NCBI RefSeq assembly: GCF_008801405.1
Contig: NZ_VZPV01000001.1
Coordinates: 1,178,001 to 1,242,000, forward strand
Direction of reading: 5' to 3'
DNA from: Ralstonia insidiosa
Lineage (GTDB): Bacteria > Pseudomonadota > Gammaproteobacteria > Burkholderiales > Burkholderiaceae
DNA: 64,000 nt
Below, piece by piece: positions 26,548 to 34,933 of the stretch (its first letter is position 1; every line of letters starts with the position of its first letter). The notes under the pieces are model-generated. The model was not told the DNA's origin and did not search any database. It saw only the letters and a list, made by a program, of their open reading frames with translations. Made by a program: the position numbers and the translations under genes.

Positions 26548-27606
26548 TCAGGTTGCCGTGGAAGGCTCGGTAGCCAGCGGCGATGCTTCGGGCCGGGCGC
26601 GCCACCAAGCGGGCGTCGGACCCGGCTGCACCATGTCGAGCCGCGCACCGATGGTTGGCGTCAGCACCTCTACCGAGTGAGCTCGCGCCGCCGCGGCAAT
26701 GCGTTCGAACGGTTCCTGCCAGGCATGGAACGCCAGATCAAACGTGCCGTTGTGGATCGGCACGAGCCGGCGCCCGCGCAAATCCAGATGCGCCTGAACG
26801 GTCTGCTCCGGCAGCATGTGCACGTAGGCCCAGCGCGGGTCGTAGGCACCGGTTTCCATCAGGGTCAGGTCGAATGGTCCGAAGCGCTCGCCGATGGTCT
26901 TGAAGCCGGGGAAGTAGCCGGTGTCGCCGCTGAAGAAGAGCCGCAGGTCGTCATCGATCATGACCCACGACGCCCATAGCGTGCGATTGTTGTCAAACGG
27001 TGTGCGGCCTGAAAAGTGCTGCGCCGGCGTGGCGGTGAACTGCAGGCCGCCTACCGTGGTCGATTCCCACCAGTTGAGCTGCTGCACCTTGTCGGCGGCA
27101 ATGCCCCAATCGATCAGCCGATCGCCCACGCCCAATGGTGTGAGGAAGTGCTTCACCTTGGGCGCCAGCGTGCGGACGGTCGCGCGGTCCAGATGGTCGT
27201 AGTGGTCATGCGAGAGGATGACCGCCTCGATCTCCGGCAGGTCTGCCAGCGCGATGGGCGGCGCGTGGAACCGCTTGGGGCCGAGCCACTGCACCGGCGA
27301 GGCACGCTCCGCAAAGACTGGATCGGTCAGCCAGAACACCCCGCGCAGTTTGAGCAGCACGGTCGAGTGCCCGAGGCGGAACAGCGAGCGATCGGGCGCC
27401 GCCAGCAGTGCGTCACGCGTCAACGCCTGGGTTGGCACCGGTTGGTCCGGCACCGTACCTGTCGGCTTGTTGATGAAGGCCCACAGCAGACGCAGTCCTG
27501 CCCAGAAACCGGTCTTGGGTCGGCGGGCTGCGTTGTGGAAAGCGCGATCTGTGCCGGAGACGGTCGGTGTACTCGGGGCGGCAGACGGTGAGGGCCAAGC
27601 GGACAT
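26548..27606 (-). CDS. MBL-fold metallo-hydrolase (NAPE-PLD/RomA-like)
   Basis: 352 aa. Binuclear zinc hydrolase of the Lactamase_B_2 type: metal-binding SHDHYDHLD (HxHxDH, about residue 155), HFSGRTPFD (His ligand), FFSGDTGYFPGF (Asp ligand) and a late His in LVPIHNGTF. Close in layout to N-acyl-phosphatidylethanolamine phospholipase D, suggesting a phospholipid-like substrate, not beta-lactams. ATG at 27606 with GGAG upstream. It diverges from a TetR gene with a clear operator, so it is probably induced by a small hydrophobic ligand. Confidence 0.87.
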   Translation of the reverse strand: MSAWPSPSAAPSTPTVSGTDRAFHNAARRPKTGFWAGLRLLWAFINKPTGTVPDQPVPTQALTRDALLAAPDRSLFRLGHSTVLLKLRGVFWLTDPVFAERASPVQWLGPKRFHAPPIALADLPEIEAVILSHDHYDHLDRATVRTLAPKVKHFLTPLGVGDRLIDWGIAADKVQQLNWWESTTVGGLQFTATPAQHFSGRTPFDNNRTLWASWVMIDDDLRLFFSGDTGYFPGFKTIGERFGPFDLTLMETGAYDPRWAYVHMLPEQTVQAHLDLRGRRLVPIHNGTFDLAFHAWQEPFERIAAAARAHSVEVLTPTIGARLDMVQPGPTPAWWRARPEASPLATEPSTAT

Positions 27607-27727
27607 GAGGGGGAACTCCAACAGCAAGGGGCTAGCGGACCAGGCAAGGGCATCGAGCCCCGGCTGATGCGTCCTCCGCTGTGATGATGCCTTGCGCCGT
27701 CGGATGGGAGGACATAACATGAGGCGG

Positions 27728-27757
27728 CCTCCGCTTAATATGCGGAGGCATCCTCCG
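27728..27757. promoter_or_regulatory. TetR operator with three CCTCCG/CGGAGG half-sites
   Basis: CCTCCGC (27728-27734), GCGGAGG (27742-27748) and CCTCCG (27752-27757) form two overlapping inverted repeats, spaced 7 and 3 bases, just ahead of the TetR start at 27781 and facing the divergent hydrolase gene. Confidence 0.65.
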
Positions 27758-27780
27758 TTTGTCAAGCGAGACCTGATTCA

Positions 27781-28362
27781 GTGGCCGAGAAGATCACAAA
27801 CCGAAAACCCCGAGCCGATGCCGAACGCAACCGCCAACGCCTGCTGGACGTGGCCAAGGTGGCGTTTGCGCAGAAGGGGGTTTCCGCCAGCCTTGAAGAG
27901 ATTGCGCGCGAGGCGGGCCTGGGGATCGGCACGCTGTACCGGCACTTTCCGACGCGCGAGGCGCTGATCGACGAGATCTACCGGGATGAAGGCAATCGCC
28001 TCGTGGAGGCTGCGCAGCAGCTGTCCGCCGAACGCGCGCCATTGGACGCCATTCAGGCTTGGCTGCTCCTGTTCGTCGGCTATCTGGCCAACAAGCAGAT
28101 TCATGCCGACGTGCTCAACTGCATGGCCGGCGGCGAGAGCGATGTATGCACCCTGTCTGCCGACGCGATCGTCGAGGCACTGACCTTGCTGATGCAGCGT
28201 GCAAGAGAGGCGGGCGAGATCCATCATCCGATCGAGCCGCTTGAACTGCTGTGCGCAATCGCCGGTGTTGCAACGTTCGGCGTCGACACGGATTGGGAAG
28301 CCGGTGCGAAACGCCTGGTTGCGCTGATGGTCTTCGGGTTGCGCAACCCGACGCCCGTGTAA
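27781..28362 (+). CDS. TetR/AcrR family transcriptional regulator
   Basis: 193 aa. N-terminal HTH (ASLEEIAREAGLGIGTLYRHF) followed by an all-helical ligand domain. GTG start at 27781 immediately after the operator; spacing puts the operator over the promoter, so autorepression is expected. Divergent from the metallo-hydrolase, its likely target. Confidence 0.9.
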   Translation: MAEKITNRKPRADAERNRQRLLDVAKVAFAQKGVSASLEEIAREAGLGIGTLYRHFPTREALIDEIYRDEGNRLVEAAQQLSAERAPLDAIQAWLLLFVGYLANKQIHADVLNCMAGGESDVCTLSADAIVEALTLLMQRAREAGEIHHPIEPLELLCAIAGVATFGVDTDWEAGAKRLVALMVFGLRNPTPV

Positions 28363-28500
28363 CCCCACCTTTGTTTGCGCTGGTGGTGGCGTGCGCAACC
28401 GCTATGACAACAGCACCGTCGCGGGCATACTCCGGTTCAACTCACGTGGCTCTGGCCTTGCCCGGGGCCTTCAGACTTCACCTGCACGCGAAGGCGCACC

Positions 28501-29553
28501 ATGGATAGCGGAAACGACCGCCGGTATTTTTTCTACTTTCTGCTGTTTATCGTCACCATCGGGCTTTGCTGGATACTCTCGCCATTCTTTGGGGCGGTGT
28601 TCTGGGGGGGCATCCTGGCGATTCTGTTCCAGCCCGTGCAGCGCTGGCTGGTCGCCCGGTTCAACAAGCGACGCAATCTGGCCGCGCTTGTCACGCTCAC
28701 CCTCATCATCCTGATCGTGATCCTGCCGCTCTTGTTCGTGGCCATCACGCTCGTGCAGGAAGTGGCCTACGTCTATCAGGAAATCAAGAACGCGCAGCCC
28801 AATTATTCGCAGTACTTCCAGGACGCCATCCATGTACTGCCGACGTCGATCCAGCAGTTGCTTGCCAAGTACGGTCTGGCCAACTTGCCTGCGCTCCAGC
28901 GCAAGCTTAGCGACGGTGCCGCGCAGATCAGCCAGTTTGCCGCCACCCAGGCGCTCAGCATCGGTCAGAACACGTTTCAGTTCGTCGTCAGCTTTGGCGT
29001 GATGCTTTACATGGTGTTCTTCCTGCTGCGTGACGGTGGCGAGATCGGCCGTCGCGTGCGCCGCGCGCTGCCGCTCGATGAGGAGCACAAGAACCTGCTG
29101 CTGGCGAAGTTCACCACGGTCGTGCGTGCCACCGTGAAGGGCAACATTGCGGTGGCATTGGTGCAGGGCGCACTCGGCGGCTTCATCTTCTGGGTCGTGG
29201 GGATTGAGGGCGTCGTGCTGTGGGGCGCACTGATGGCATTTCTTTCCCTGCTGCCCGCGATTGGCGCGAGCATTGTCTGGGTGCCGGCCGCGCTGTACTT
29301 CCTGGCGACGGGCGAGCTGGGGAAATGCGCGATCCTCGTGGTGTTCTGCGTGGGCGTGATCGGCCTTGTCGACAACCTGCTGCGCCCGATCCTCGTCGGC
29401 AAGGATACGAAGATGCCCGACTGGGTCGTGCTGATCTCAACGCTGGGCGGGATGGCGCTGTTCGGCATCAACGGCTTTGTGATCGGGCCGCTCGTCGCCG
29501 CGCTGTTCATGGCGAGCTGGGACATCTTTGCGCGCTCCGGGCAGGCCGAGTGA
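28501..29553 (+). CDS. AI-2E family transporter (PerM/YhhT type)
   Basis: 350 aa inner-membrane protein. Seven to eight membrane helices: a pair at the start (FYFLLFIVTIGLCWILSPFF), one at LAALVTLTLIILIVILPLLF, a central soluble helical part (residues 85-150), then a membrane core with the family's signature around ISTLGGMALFGINGFVIGPL. Members export small molecules or ions; the quorum-signal name does not apply to all. Stands alone before the fluoride riboswitch. Confidence 0.88.
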   Translation: MDSGNDRRYFFYFLLFIVTIGLCWILSPFFGAVFWGGILAILFQPVQRWLVARFNKRRNLAALVTLTLIILIVILPLLFVAITLVQEVAYVYQEIKNAQPNYSQYFQDAIHVLPTSIQQLLAKYGLANLPALQRKLSDGAAQISQFAATQALSIGQNTFQFVVSFGVMLYMVFFLLRDGGEIGRRVRRALPLDEEHKNLLLAKFTTVVRATVKGNIAVALVQGALGGFIFWVVGIEGVVLWGALMAFLSLLPAIGASIVWVPAALYFLATGELGKCAILVVFCVGVIGLVDNLLRPILVGKDTKMPDWVVLISTLGGMALFGINGFVIGPLVAALFMASWDIFARSGQAE

Positions 29554-29626
29554 CACGGCCTGTGCCGTGATGGGCGTCACGCGCATGCCCACGGCGTTGC
29601 TGATTTCAGGCACAATTCGCGATCTT

Positions 29627-29685
29627 GTGGAGATGGCATTCCTCCCTTAACCGCCGGCAGCAACTGCCAGCTGATGATGCCTACA
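29627..29685 (+). promoter_or_regulatory. Fluoride riboswitch aptamer (crcB motif)
   Basis: The transcript matches the fluoride aptamer: GGAG-ATGGCAT-TCCTCC (first stem), the invariant TTAACCGCC, a GGCAG-CAA-CTGCC hairpin, then AGCTGATGATGCCTAC. The GGCAT near the 5' end can pair with ATGCC near the 3' end, as the known structure requires. It lies 80 bp upstream of a CLC gene, the classic arrangement for fluoride export. Fluoride binding should switch expression of that gene on. Confidence 0.92.
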
Positions 29686-29711
29686 AGTTCCTGGACAGGG
29701 AAGTTGTAGGC
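29679..29711 (+). promoter_or_regulatory. Alternative hairpin overlapping the aptamer 3' end (expression platform)
   Basis: GCCTACAA (29679-29686) and TTGTAGGC (29704-29711) pair perfectly, extended by TTCC/GGAA. The left arm is the same GCCTAC that closes the aptamer, so the two folds exclude each other. There is no T-run after it, so control may act through Rho, RNA stability or translation. Confidence 0.6.
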
Positions 29712-29766
29712 ACACGTCCATACGACATCCTGTCGTCCAGGTTTGCGTTCTTCGAATCTGGCCATC

Positions 29767-31077
29767 ATGAAGACAAAGATCACACGTTCCGAGCCGCTGC
29801 TCATGCTGGCGTATCTGTTGCGCTGGCTCTCGCTGGGGTCGCTCGTTGGCACGCTTGCCGGGCTGGGCTCCGCGGTGCTGCTGCTGGCGCTGGACTGGGC
29901 GACCGATACGCGCATCGCGCACCCGTGGCTGCTTTGGTTGTTGCCCGTGGCCGGCCTTGCCGTCGGCCTGCTGTATCACTACGCGGGCCGTTCGGTGGAG
30001 GGCGGCAACAACCTGCTGATCGACGAGATTCACGACCCGAAGCGCGTGGTGCCCAAGCGCATGGCGCCGCTGATCCTGCTCGGTACCGTTGTCACCCACC
30101 TCTTTGGTGGCTCGGCTGGGCGTGAGGGGACGGCAGTCCAGATGGGTGGCAGTTTTGCGGACTATCTGACGCGCTTGTTCAAGCTTGACCCGGGCGACCG
30201 TCGCATCTTGCTGATGTCCGGCATCAGTGCCGGGTTTGCTTCCGTGTTTGGCACGCCGCTGGCCGGTGCCGTGTTTGGCTTGGAGGTGCTCGCCATCGGG
30301 CGTTTGCGGTATGACGCGATCCTGCCGTGCTTGATTGCGGCCATCATTGGTGATCTGGTGCCGCCACTGCTGGGGGTGCATCACACGCCGTATGCGATTC
30401 CGTTTGTTCCGCATCTCACGCCGGTTGCGATTGGCCTGGTGGTGTTGGCCGGCATCGTCTTCGGTTTGGCGGGCAAGACGTTTGCGGCGCTTACGCACAA
30501 GCTCGGCCGCTTGCTGAAGCACCGCATTCCGTTTGGGCCGCTGCGCCCGGTGCTGGGCGGCTGCGCAGTCGTGGCGGGAGCAATGGCGCTGGGGACAGAC
30601 AGGTACCTCGGGCTGGGCATTCCCGTCATCGTTGATGCATTCCACACGCCGCTGCCGGCATACGACTTTGCCGGCAAGGCTGCCTTCACCATCGTGACGC
30701 TGGCTTCCGGCTTCAAGGGCGGGGAGGTGACGCCGCTGTTCTACATCGGCGCGACGCTGGGCAATGCGCTCGGCTATGTGTTGCCGCTGCCATTCCCGCT
30801 GTTGGCGGGGCTGGGGTTTGTTGCGGTGTTTGCGGGCGCAGCCAATACGCCCATTGCATCGACCCTGATGGCGATGGAGCTCTTCGGCCCCGAGGTCGGC
30901 ACGTTTGCCGGCATTGCTTGCGTGGTGAGTTACCTCTTCTCAGGCCACGCCGGTATCTATCACGCGCAGCGCATCGGCCATGCAAAGCGCCCGTCCGAGC
31001 CAGACGGGGCTGGGCTGTCTGCTGCGCAGGCGATCGGGCAGGCATCCGCAGACTCCACTGAACGCCCACAACGCTGA
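29767..31077 (+). CDS. Fluoride/proton antiporter of the CLC-F (EriC-F) class
   Basis: 436 aa CLC-fold membrane protein that expels fluoride. It has the CLC gate motif as GREGT (about residue 118), with Thr in place of the Pro of chloride channels, a GNNLLIDE segment where chloride CLCs have GSGIP, and ASVFGTPLAGAVFGLE later. These replacements mark the fluoride-specific CLC-F branch, and the fluoride riboswitch directly upstream confirms the substrate. Start: ATG at 29767; the TTG 24 bases earlier is less likely. The C-terminal tail is short and polar, without CBS domains. Monocistronic by appearance. Confidence 0.93.
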   Translation: MKTKITRSEPLLMLAYLLRWLSLGSLVGTLAGLGSAVLLLALDWATDTRIAHPWLLWLLPVAGLAVGLLYHYAGRSVEGGNNLLIDEIHDPKRVVPKRMAPLILLGTVVTHLFGGSAGREGTAVQMGGSFADYLTRLFKLDPGDRRILLMSGISAGFASVFGTPLAGAVFGLEVLAIGRLRYDAILPCLIAAIIGDLVPPLLGVHHTPYAIPFVPHLTPVAIGLVVLAGIVFGLAGKTFAALTHKLGRLLKHRIPFGPLRPVLGGCAVVAGAMALGTDRYLGLGIPVIVDAFHTPLPAYDFAGKAAFTIVTLASGFKGGEVTPLFYIGATLGNALGYVLPLPFPLLAGLGFVAVFAGAANTPIASTLMAMELFGPEVGTFAGIACVVSYLFSGHAGIYHAQRIGHAKRPSEPDGAGLSAAQAIGQASADSTERPQR

Positions 31078-31582
31078 TCTGCGGATCAGGCCGCGCACGA
31101 TCTCCCTCCGCAGTCGTTTTCGACGCGTTGCACCACGATGGCTCTGGCTGCATTGAGATGCGCGATGGTCATCGAGCGTGCGCTGGCTACCGAACTGCAT
31201 CCCAAAGCGCATGCGCTGTGCTACCGGGCGAACGCTGTCAATTTCCAATTTCCCCTTCCGTTGCGAACCGGTCATCGAGTTTGCTGGTGCATAAGGCGTT
31301 GGCGCGATAGGCGCGACGTGGGGGGCTGAACAGGCTCGCCACCACTATCTGAAATTCGGATAGTCGATATCGGTGCTATGTATTTGCGTAATTTTGGTGG
31401 CATTCCTAGGATTCAGGTCACATCCGCTATGCGCACAGCTGTTCATAGGTAGAACAACTGGTGCACAAGACGGATATCCGGCGACGCGTCGATCAGCGGC
31501 TGTTCTTCCCTGATCCACCGTTCGTTCTGCCGCTTCGCCTTCAGACGATGTGCCTTTTTCCACAGCCCCAAGGAGTGTCACC
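31078..31582. other. Intergenic region, no gene seen
   Basis: 505 bases after the CLC-F gene. The only structure I see is the 21-base palindrome at 31344-31364, followed by a small CGATATCG; short open frames here lack ribosome sites and codon bias. Confidence 0.5.
31344..31364. promoter_or_regulatory. 21-base near-perfect palindrome ACTATC(T)GAA-A-TTC(G)GATAGT
   Basis: Two 10-base arms with one mismatch around a central A, in a long AT-richer intergenic region 219 bases upstream of the secreted hydrolase gene. Looks like a dimeric regulator site; no regulator gene is adjacent. Confidence 0.45.
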
Positions 31583-32353
31583 ATGAAAGCCCTTTCATAC
31601 GCCATCCGCGCCGCCGCAGTCGCCTTCTCAGCAGTGGCGTTTAGCTCGAACGCCGCGGCGGCCGCGCCCGTCAAGAACATCGTGCTGGTACACGGCTACT
31701 TTGCCGATGGCTCGGGCTGGCAGGCCGTGGCCAAGATTCTCATGCGCGATGGCTACCAGGTCTCCGTTGTGCAGCAACCCGAGACGTCGTTCGATGAAGA
31801 CGTGAAGGCCACCACCCGCGTGGTTGAGGCGCAGGACGGCCCCAGCATCCTGGTCGGCCATAGCTACGGTGGCGCCGTCATCACGGAGGCTGGCAACCAC
31901 GAGAAGGTCGCAGGTCTGGTCTATGTGGCCGCGTTCCAGCCCGACACTGGCGAAAGCCCGCTCGACCTGACCAAGAAGATGCCGCCCGCCACCCAGGCCA
32001 TCAAGCCGACCCCCGATGGCTTCCTGTACTTTGACCCGGCAGCCTTCCATGCCGACTTTGCCGCCGACGTGCCCGCCGCTGAAGCCAAGTTCATGGCGAT
32101 CTCGCAGGTGACACCAGCTGCGCAGTCGTTTGGCGTGCCGATCAAGCAGGCAGCCTGGAGGACGAAGCCGAGCTGGGCCCTCGTGGCCACCGCAGATCGC
32201 GCGATCAATCCTGACCTGGAGCGCTTCATGACCTCACGTGCAGGCAGCAAGACGATCGAGATCAAGAACGCCAGCCACGTTGCCTACATCTCGCATCCGG
32301 CCGAAGTGGCGAAGCTTATTGAGCAGGCTGCAAAGCAATCCATCAAGAACTAA
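31583..32353 (+). CDS. Secreted alpha/beta hydrolase
   Basis: 256 aa. Signal peptide (AIRAAAVAFSAVAFSSNAAAA) then an alpha/beta hydrolase of the EstC/salicylate-esterase-like group: oxyanion region LVHGYFADGSGW, nucleophile GHSYGGAVI (Ser about 94), and a late catalytic His in NASHVAYISHP. The presumed acid is the Asp in ATADRAINP. Export means it acts in the periplasm or outside. ATG at 31583 with AAGGAG. Stands alone, followed by a hairpin. Confidence 0.85.
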   Translation: MKALSYAIRAAAVAFSAVAFSSNAAAAAPVKNIVLVHGYFADGSGWQAVAKILMRDGYQVSVVQQPETSFDEDVKATTRVVEAQDGPSILVGHSYGGAVITEAGNHEKVAGLVYVAAFQPDTGESPLDLTKKMPPATQAIKPTPDGFLYFDPAAFHADFAADVPAAEAKFMAISQVTPAAQSFGVPIKQAAWRTKPSWALVATADRAINPDLERFMTSRAGSKTIEIKNASHVAYISHPAEVAKLIEQAAKQSIKN

Positions 32354-32365
32354 CGAAAACGCGGG

Positions 32366-32403
32366 GCGCCGCTTCAGACCGGTGAGTTGATCTGAGGCGG
32401 CGC
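32366..32403 (+). terminator. Terminator-like hairpin after the hydrolase gene
   Basis: GCGCCGCTTCAGA pairs with TCTGAGGCGGCGC (13-base arms, one mismatch, 12-base loop), 12 bases after the stop. No T-run follows. Confidence 0.5.
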
Positions 32404-32800
32404 AGACCATCGGTTCGATCTGTGCTGGCCATGTGACACGTGGCGGCTTGCGCGTCTTCGTCAGGCTCGCACACGCGGTTACCTCGCCGATCCTGCGGCA
32501 GCGGTTAGATCGCTCACCGCTCCTCCCTCCACGTCTGGTTCACGCAACGCTGTCCTCTCCACAGGGCGGTCACCATCCACCTCTCGCGATTTCGTGAAGA
32601 GTGGTGCGGCTTTGACGTGACCACAGTTGCGAGCGCATTTATCCATCGCCGCCGCAGCGCGTGCCGCGGCAACAAGCCCGACAGCGCTAGGGAAAACCAT
32701 AGTGCCTGCCACACCGCTCACAAGGGCCCGAGTAAGAGTTCAGTCAGTTTCGCTATCCAGAATCGCCGCACTCATTCAAGAGCAATTCAGGAGACAGGTG
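32404..32800. other. Intergenic region before DUF485-actP
   Basis: 397 bases with no supported gene. The plus frame open from 32627 runs into the DUF485 gene but lacks a ribosome site before 32801; a minus-strand frame at 32479-32721 has no recognisable protein. It must hold the promoter of the DUF485-actP operon; no clear -35/-10 pair was found. Confidence 0.45.
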
Positions 32801-33109
32801 ATGCAGGATGGTTTGGTAGCAAAAATCGCGGCGCATCCGAAGTACGCGCAGCTCAAGCGCCGACGCAATGCGCTCGGCCTCTTTCTGACAGTGGCAATGC
32901 TGGTCGTGTACTACGGCTACATCGCACTGATCGCATTCAATAAGCCGTTTCTCGCCAAGCCGATGAGCGCGGGTGTGATGAGTGTCGGCGTTCCCGTCGG
33001 CATGGCGGTGATCGTTTTCACCGTCGTCATCACCGGCCTGTACGTGCGCCGCGCAAACAACGAATACGATCAACTGACGCAGGACATCCTGCAGGATGTC
33101 GCCAAATGA
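32801..33109 (+). CDS. DUF485 membrane protein (YjcH-like), ActP partner
   Basis: 102 aa with two membrane helices (ALGLFLTVAMLVVYYGYIAL and VPVGMAVIVFTVVITGLYVR) and the family's N-terminal HPKYAQLKRRR. In many proteobacteria this small protein is co-encoded with ActP and is thought to assist it. ATG at 32801 follows AGGAGACAGG. Its stop overlaps the actP start by 4 bases (ATGA). Confidence 0.9.
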   Translation: MQDGLVAKIAAHPKYAQLKRRRNALGLFLTVAMLVVYYGYIALIAFNKPFLAKPMSAGVMSVGVPVGMAVIVFTVVITGLYVRRANNEYDQLTQDILQDVAK

Positions 33110-34836
33110 AGAAGACACTTTCCATGATGCTGGTGTCACTTCTGGCCGCTGGCGCCTGCGGTGTCGCCATCGCGGCGGGCGGCGATGTTGGCGAGACCGC
33201 CAAGCAGGCAACCAACACCACGGCCATCGTGCTGTTTGCGCTGTTCGTGGCCGGCACGCTGTGGATCACCAAGTGGGCGGCCTCGCGCACGCGCTCTGCG
33301 GCGGATTTCTACAATGCCGGCGGCGGCATCACCGGTTTCCAGAATGGCTTGGCGATCTCGGGCGACTACATGTCGGCCGCGTCCTTCCTGGGGATTTCTG
33401 CTGCCGTGATGACCTCCGGTTACGACGGCCTGATCTACTCCATCGGTTTCCTGGTCGGCTGGCCCATCATCACGTTCCTGATGGCCGAACGGCTGCGCAA
33501 CCTTGGCAAGTTCACCTTTGCCGATGTGGCGGGCTACCGTTTTGAGCAAGGGCCGATCCGCAGCTTTGCCGCGGTCGGCACGCTGGTGGTCGTGGCCTTC
33601 TACCTGATCGCGCAGATGGTCGGCGCGGGGCAGCTCATCAAGCTGCTGTTCGGGCTCGACTACTGGGTGGCGGTGGTCATCGTCGGCGCGCTGATGATGG
33701 TCTACGTACTGTTTGGCGGCATGACGGCGACGACGTGGGTGCAGATCATCAAGGCGTGCCTGCTGCTGGCCGGCGTGACGTTCATGGCCATCATGGTGCT
33801 GGCGCAGTACGGCTTCAGCCCGGAAGCGCTGTTCGCCAAGGCCGTTGAAGTGAAGACCGCTATTGCTGCAAATGCCGGCAAATCGCCGGACGATGCCACC
33901 AAGATCGGCCTGTCGGTGATGTCGCCGGGCGGCTTTATCAAAGACCCGATCTCGGCCATCTCGTTCGGTATGGCGCTGATGTTCGGCACGGCCGGGCTGC
34001 CGCACATCCTGATGCGTTTCTTCACGGTGCCGGATGCCAAGGAGGCGCGCAAGTCGGTGTTCTGGGCCACCACCTGGATCGGCTACTTCTACGTCCTGAT
34101 CTTCATCATCGGCTTCGGTGCGATCACGCTGGTGCTGACCAACCCGGAGTTGTCCGACGTGGCCAAGGGTGTGATCAAGGGCGGCGCGGGCACAGCCAAC
34201 ATGGCTGCAGTGCTGGTCGCCAAGACGGTCGGCGGTGACGTGTTCTACGGCTTCATTTCGGCGGTGGCGTTTGCCACGATTCTGGCGGTGGTGGCAGGGC
34301 TCACACTGTCGGGTGCGTCGGCGGTGTCGCATGACCTGTATGCCACGGTCTTCAAGCACGGCAAGGCCAACAGCGCCGATGAGCTGAAGGTGTCGCGCAT
34401 CACCACGCTGGTGCTGGGCGTGATCGCCGTGCTGCTGGGCATCGCCTTCGAGAAGCAGAACATCGCGTTCATGGTGTCGCTGGCGTTTGCGGTGGCGGCG
34501 TCGGCCAACTTCCCGGTGCTGTTCCTTTCGATGCTGTGGAAGGGCTGCACCACGCGTGGCGCGGTCATCGGCGGGTTCTTGGGGCTGATCTCGTCAGTGG
34601 GGCTGACGATCGTGTCGCCGTCAGTGTGGGAAGCCACGCTGGGGTATCCGAAGGGCTCGGCGTGGTTCCCGTACACCTCGCCGGCGCTGTTCTCGATGAC
34701 GATCGGCTTTGTGGGCGTGTGGCTGTTCTCGGTGCTGGATACCAGCGCGCGTGCCAAGGCTGAAAAGGCCTCCTTCGCGGCACAGCAAGTGCGTTCGGAA
34801 ACGGGCCTTGGTGCAGCGGGCGCTTCGAGCCACTAA
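33106..34836 (+). CDS. actP: Cation/acetate symporter ActP
   Basis: 576 aa sodium:solute symporter for acetate and other short monocarboxylates (also tellurite/pyruvate entry in some species). N-terminal signal-like helix, then about 13 membrane helices with the SSS family signature (GFQNGLAISGDYMSAASFLG and GTAGLPHILMRFFTVPDAKE, the latter diagnostic of ActP). Translationally coupled to the DUF485 gene. A strong terminator follows. Confidence 0.95.
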   Translation: MKKTLSMMLVSLLAAGACGVAIAAGGDVGETAKQATNTTAIVLFALFVAGTLWITKWAASRTRSAADFYNAGGGITGFQNGLAISGDYMSAASFLGISAAVMTSGYDGLIYSIGFLVGWPIITFLMAERLRNLGKFTFADVAGYRFEQGPIRSFAAVGTLVVVAFYLIAQMVGAGQLIKLLFGLDYWVAVVIVGALMMVYVLFGGMTATTWVQIIKACLLLAGVTFMAIMVLAQYGFSPEALFAKAVEVKTAIAANAGKSPDDATKIGLSVMSPGGFIKDPISAISFGMALMFGTAGLPHILMRFFTVPDAKEARKSVFWATTWIGYFYVLIFIIGFGAITLVLTNPELSDVAKGVIKGGAGTANMAAVLVAKTVGGDVFYGFISAVAFATILAVVAGLTLSGASAVSHDLYATVFKHGKANSADELKVSRITTLVLGVIAVLLGIAFEKQNIAFMVSLAFAVAASANFPVLFLSMLWKGCTTRGAVIGGFLGLISSVGLTIVSPSVWEATLGYPKGSAWFPYTSPALFSMTIGFVGVWLFSVLDTSARAKAEKASFAAQQVRSETGLGAAGASSH

Positions 34837-34848
34837 GCGCTGCGCCAC

Positions 34849-34905
34849 ACACTGGAGGCGGGCGATGCACTGCTGCGTCGCCCGCCTTCCAGTGTTGTTT
34901 CTTCT
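34849..34905 (+). terminator. Strong intrinsic terminator after actP
   Basis: ACACTGGAGGCGGGCGA pairs with TCGCCCGCCTTCCAGTGT (17 pairs, one bulged T, 12-base loop) and is followed by TGTTTCTTCT. It may act in both directions, since the minus-strand gene ends at 34934. Confidence 0.85.
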
Positions 34906-34933
34906 ATCTTCTACATCGCTTCTACTACGCCGC

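Noticed and set aside
32479..32721. 80-aa minus-strand frame in the gap before DUF485
   Set aside because: No ribosome site, no recognisable domain, ordinary for random high-G+C sequence.
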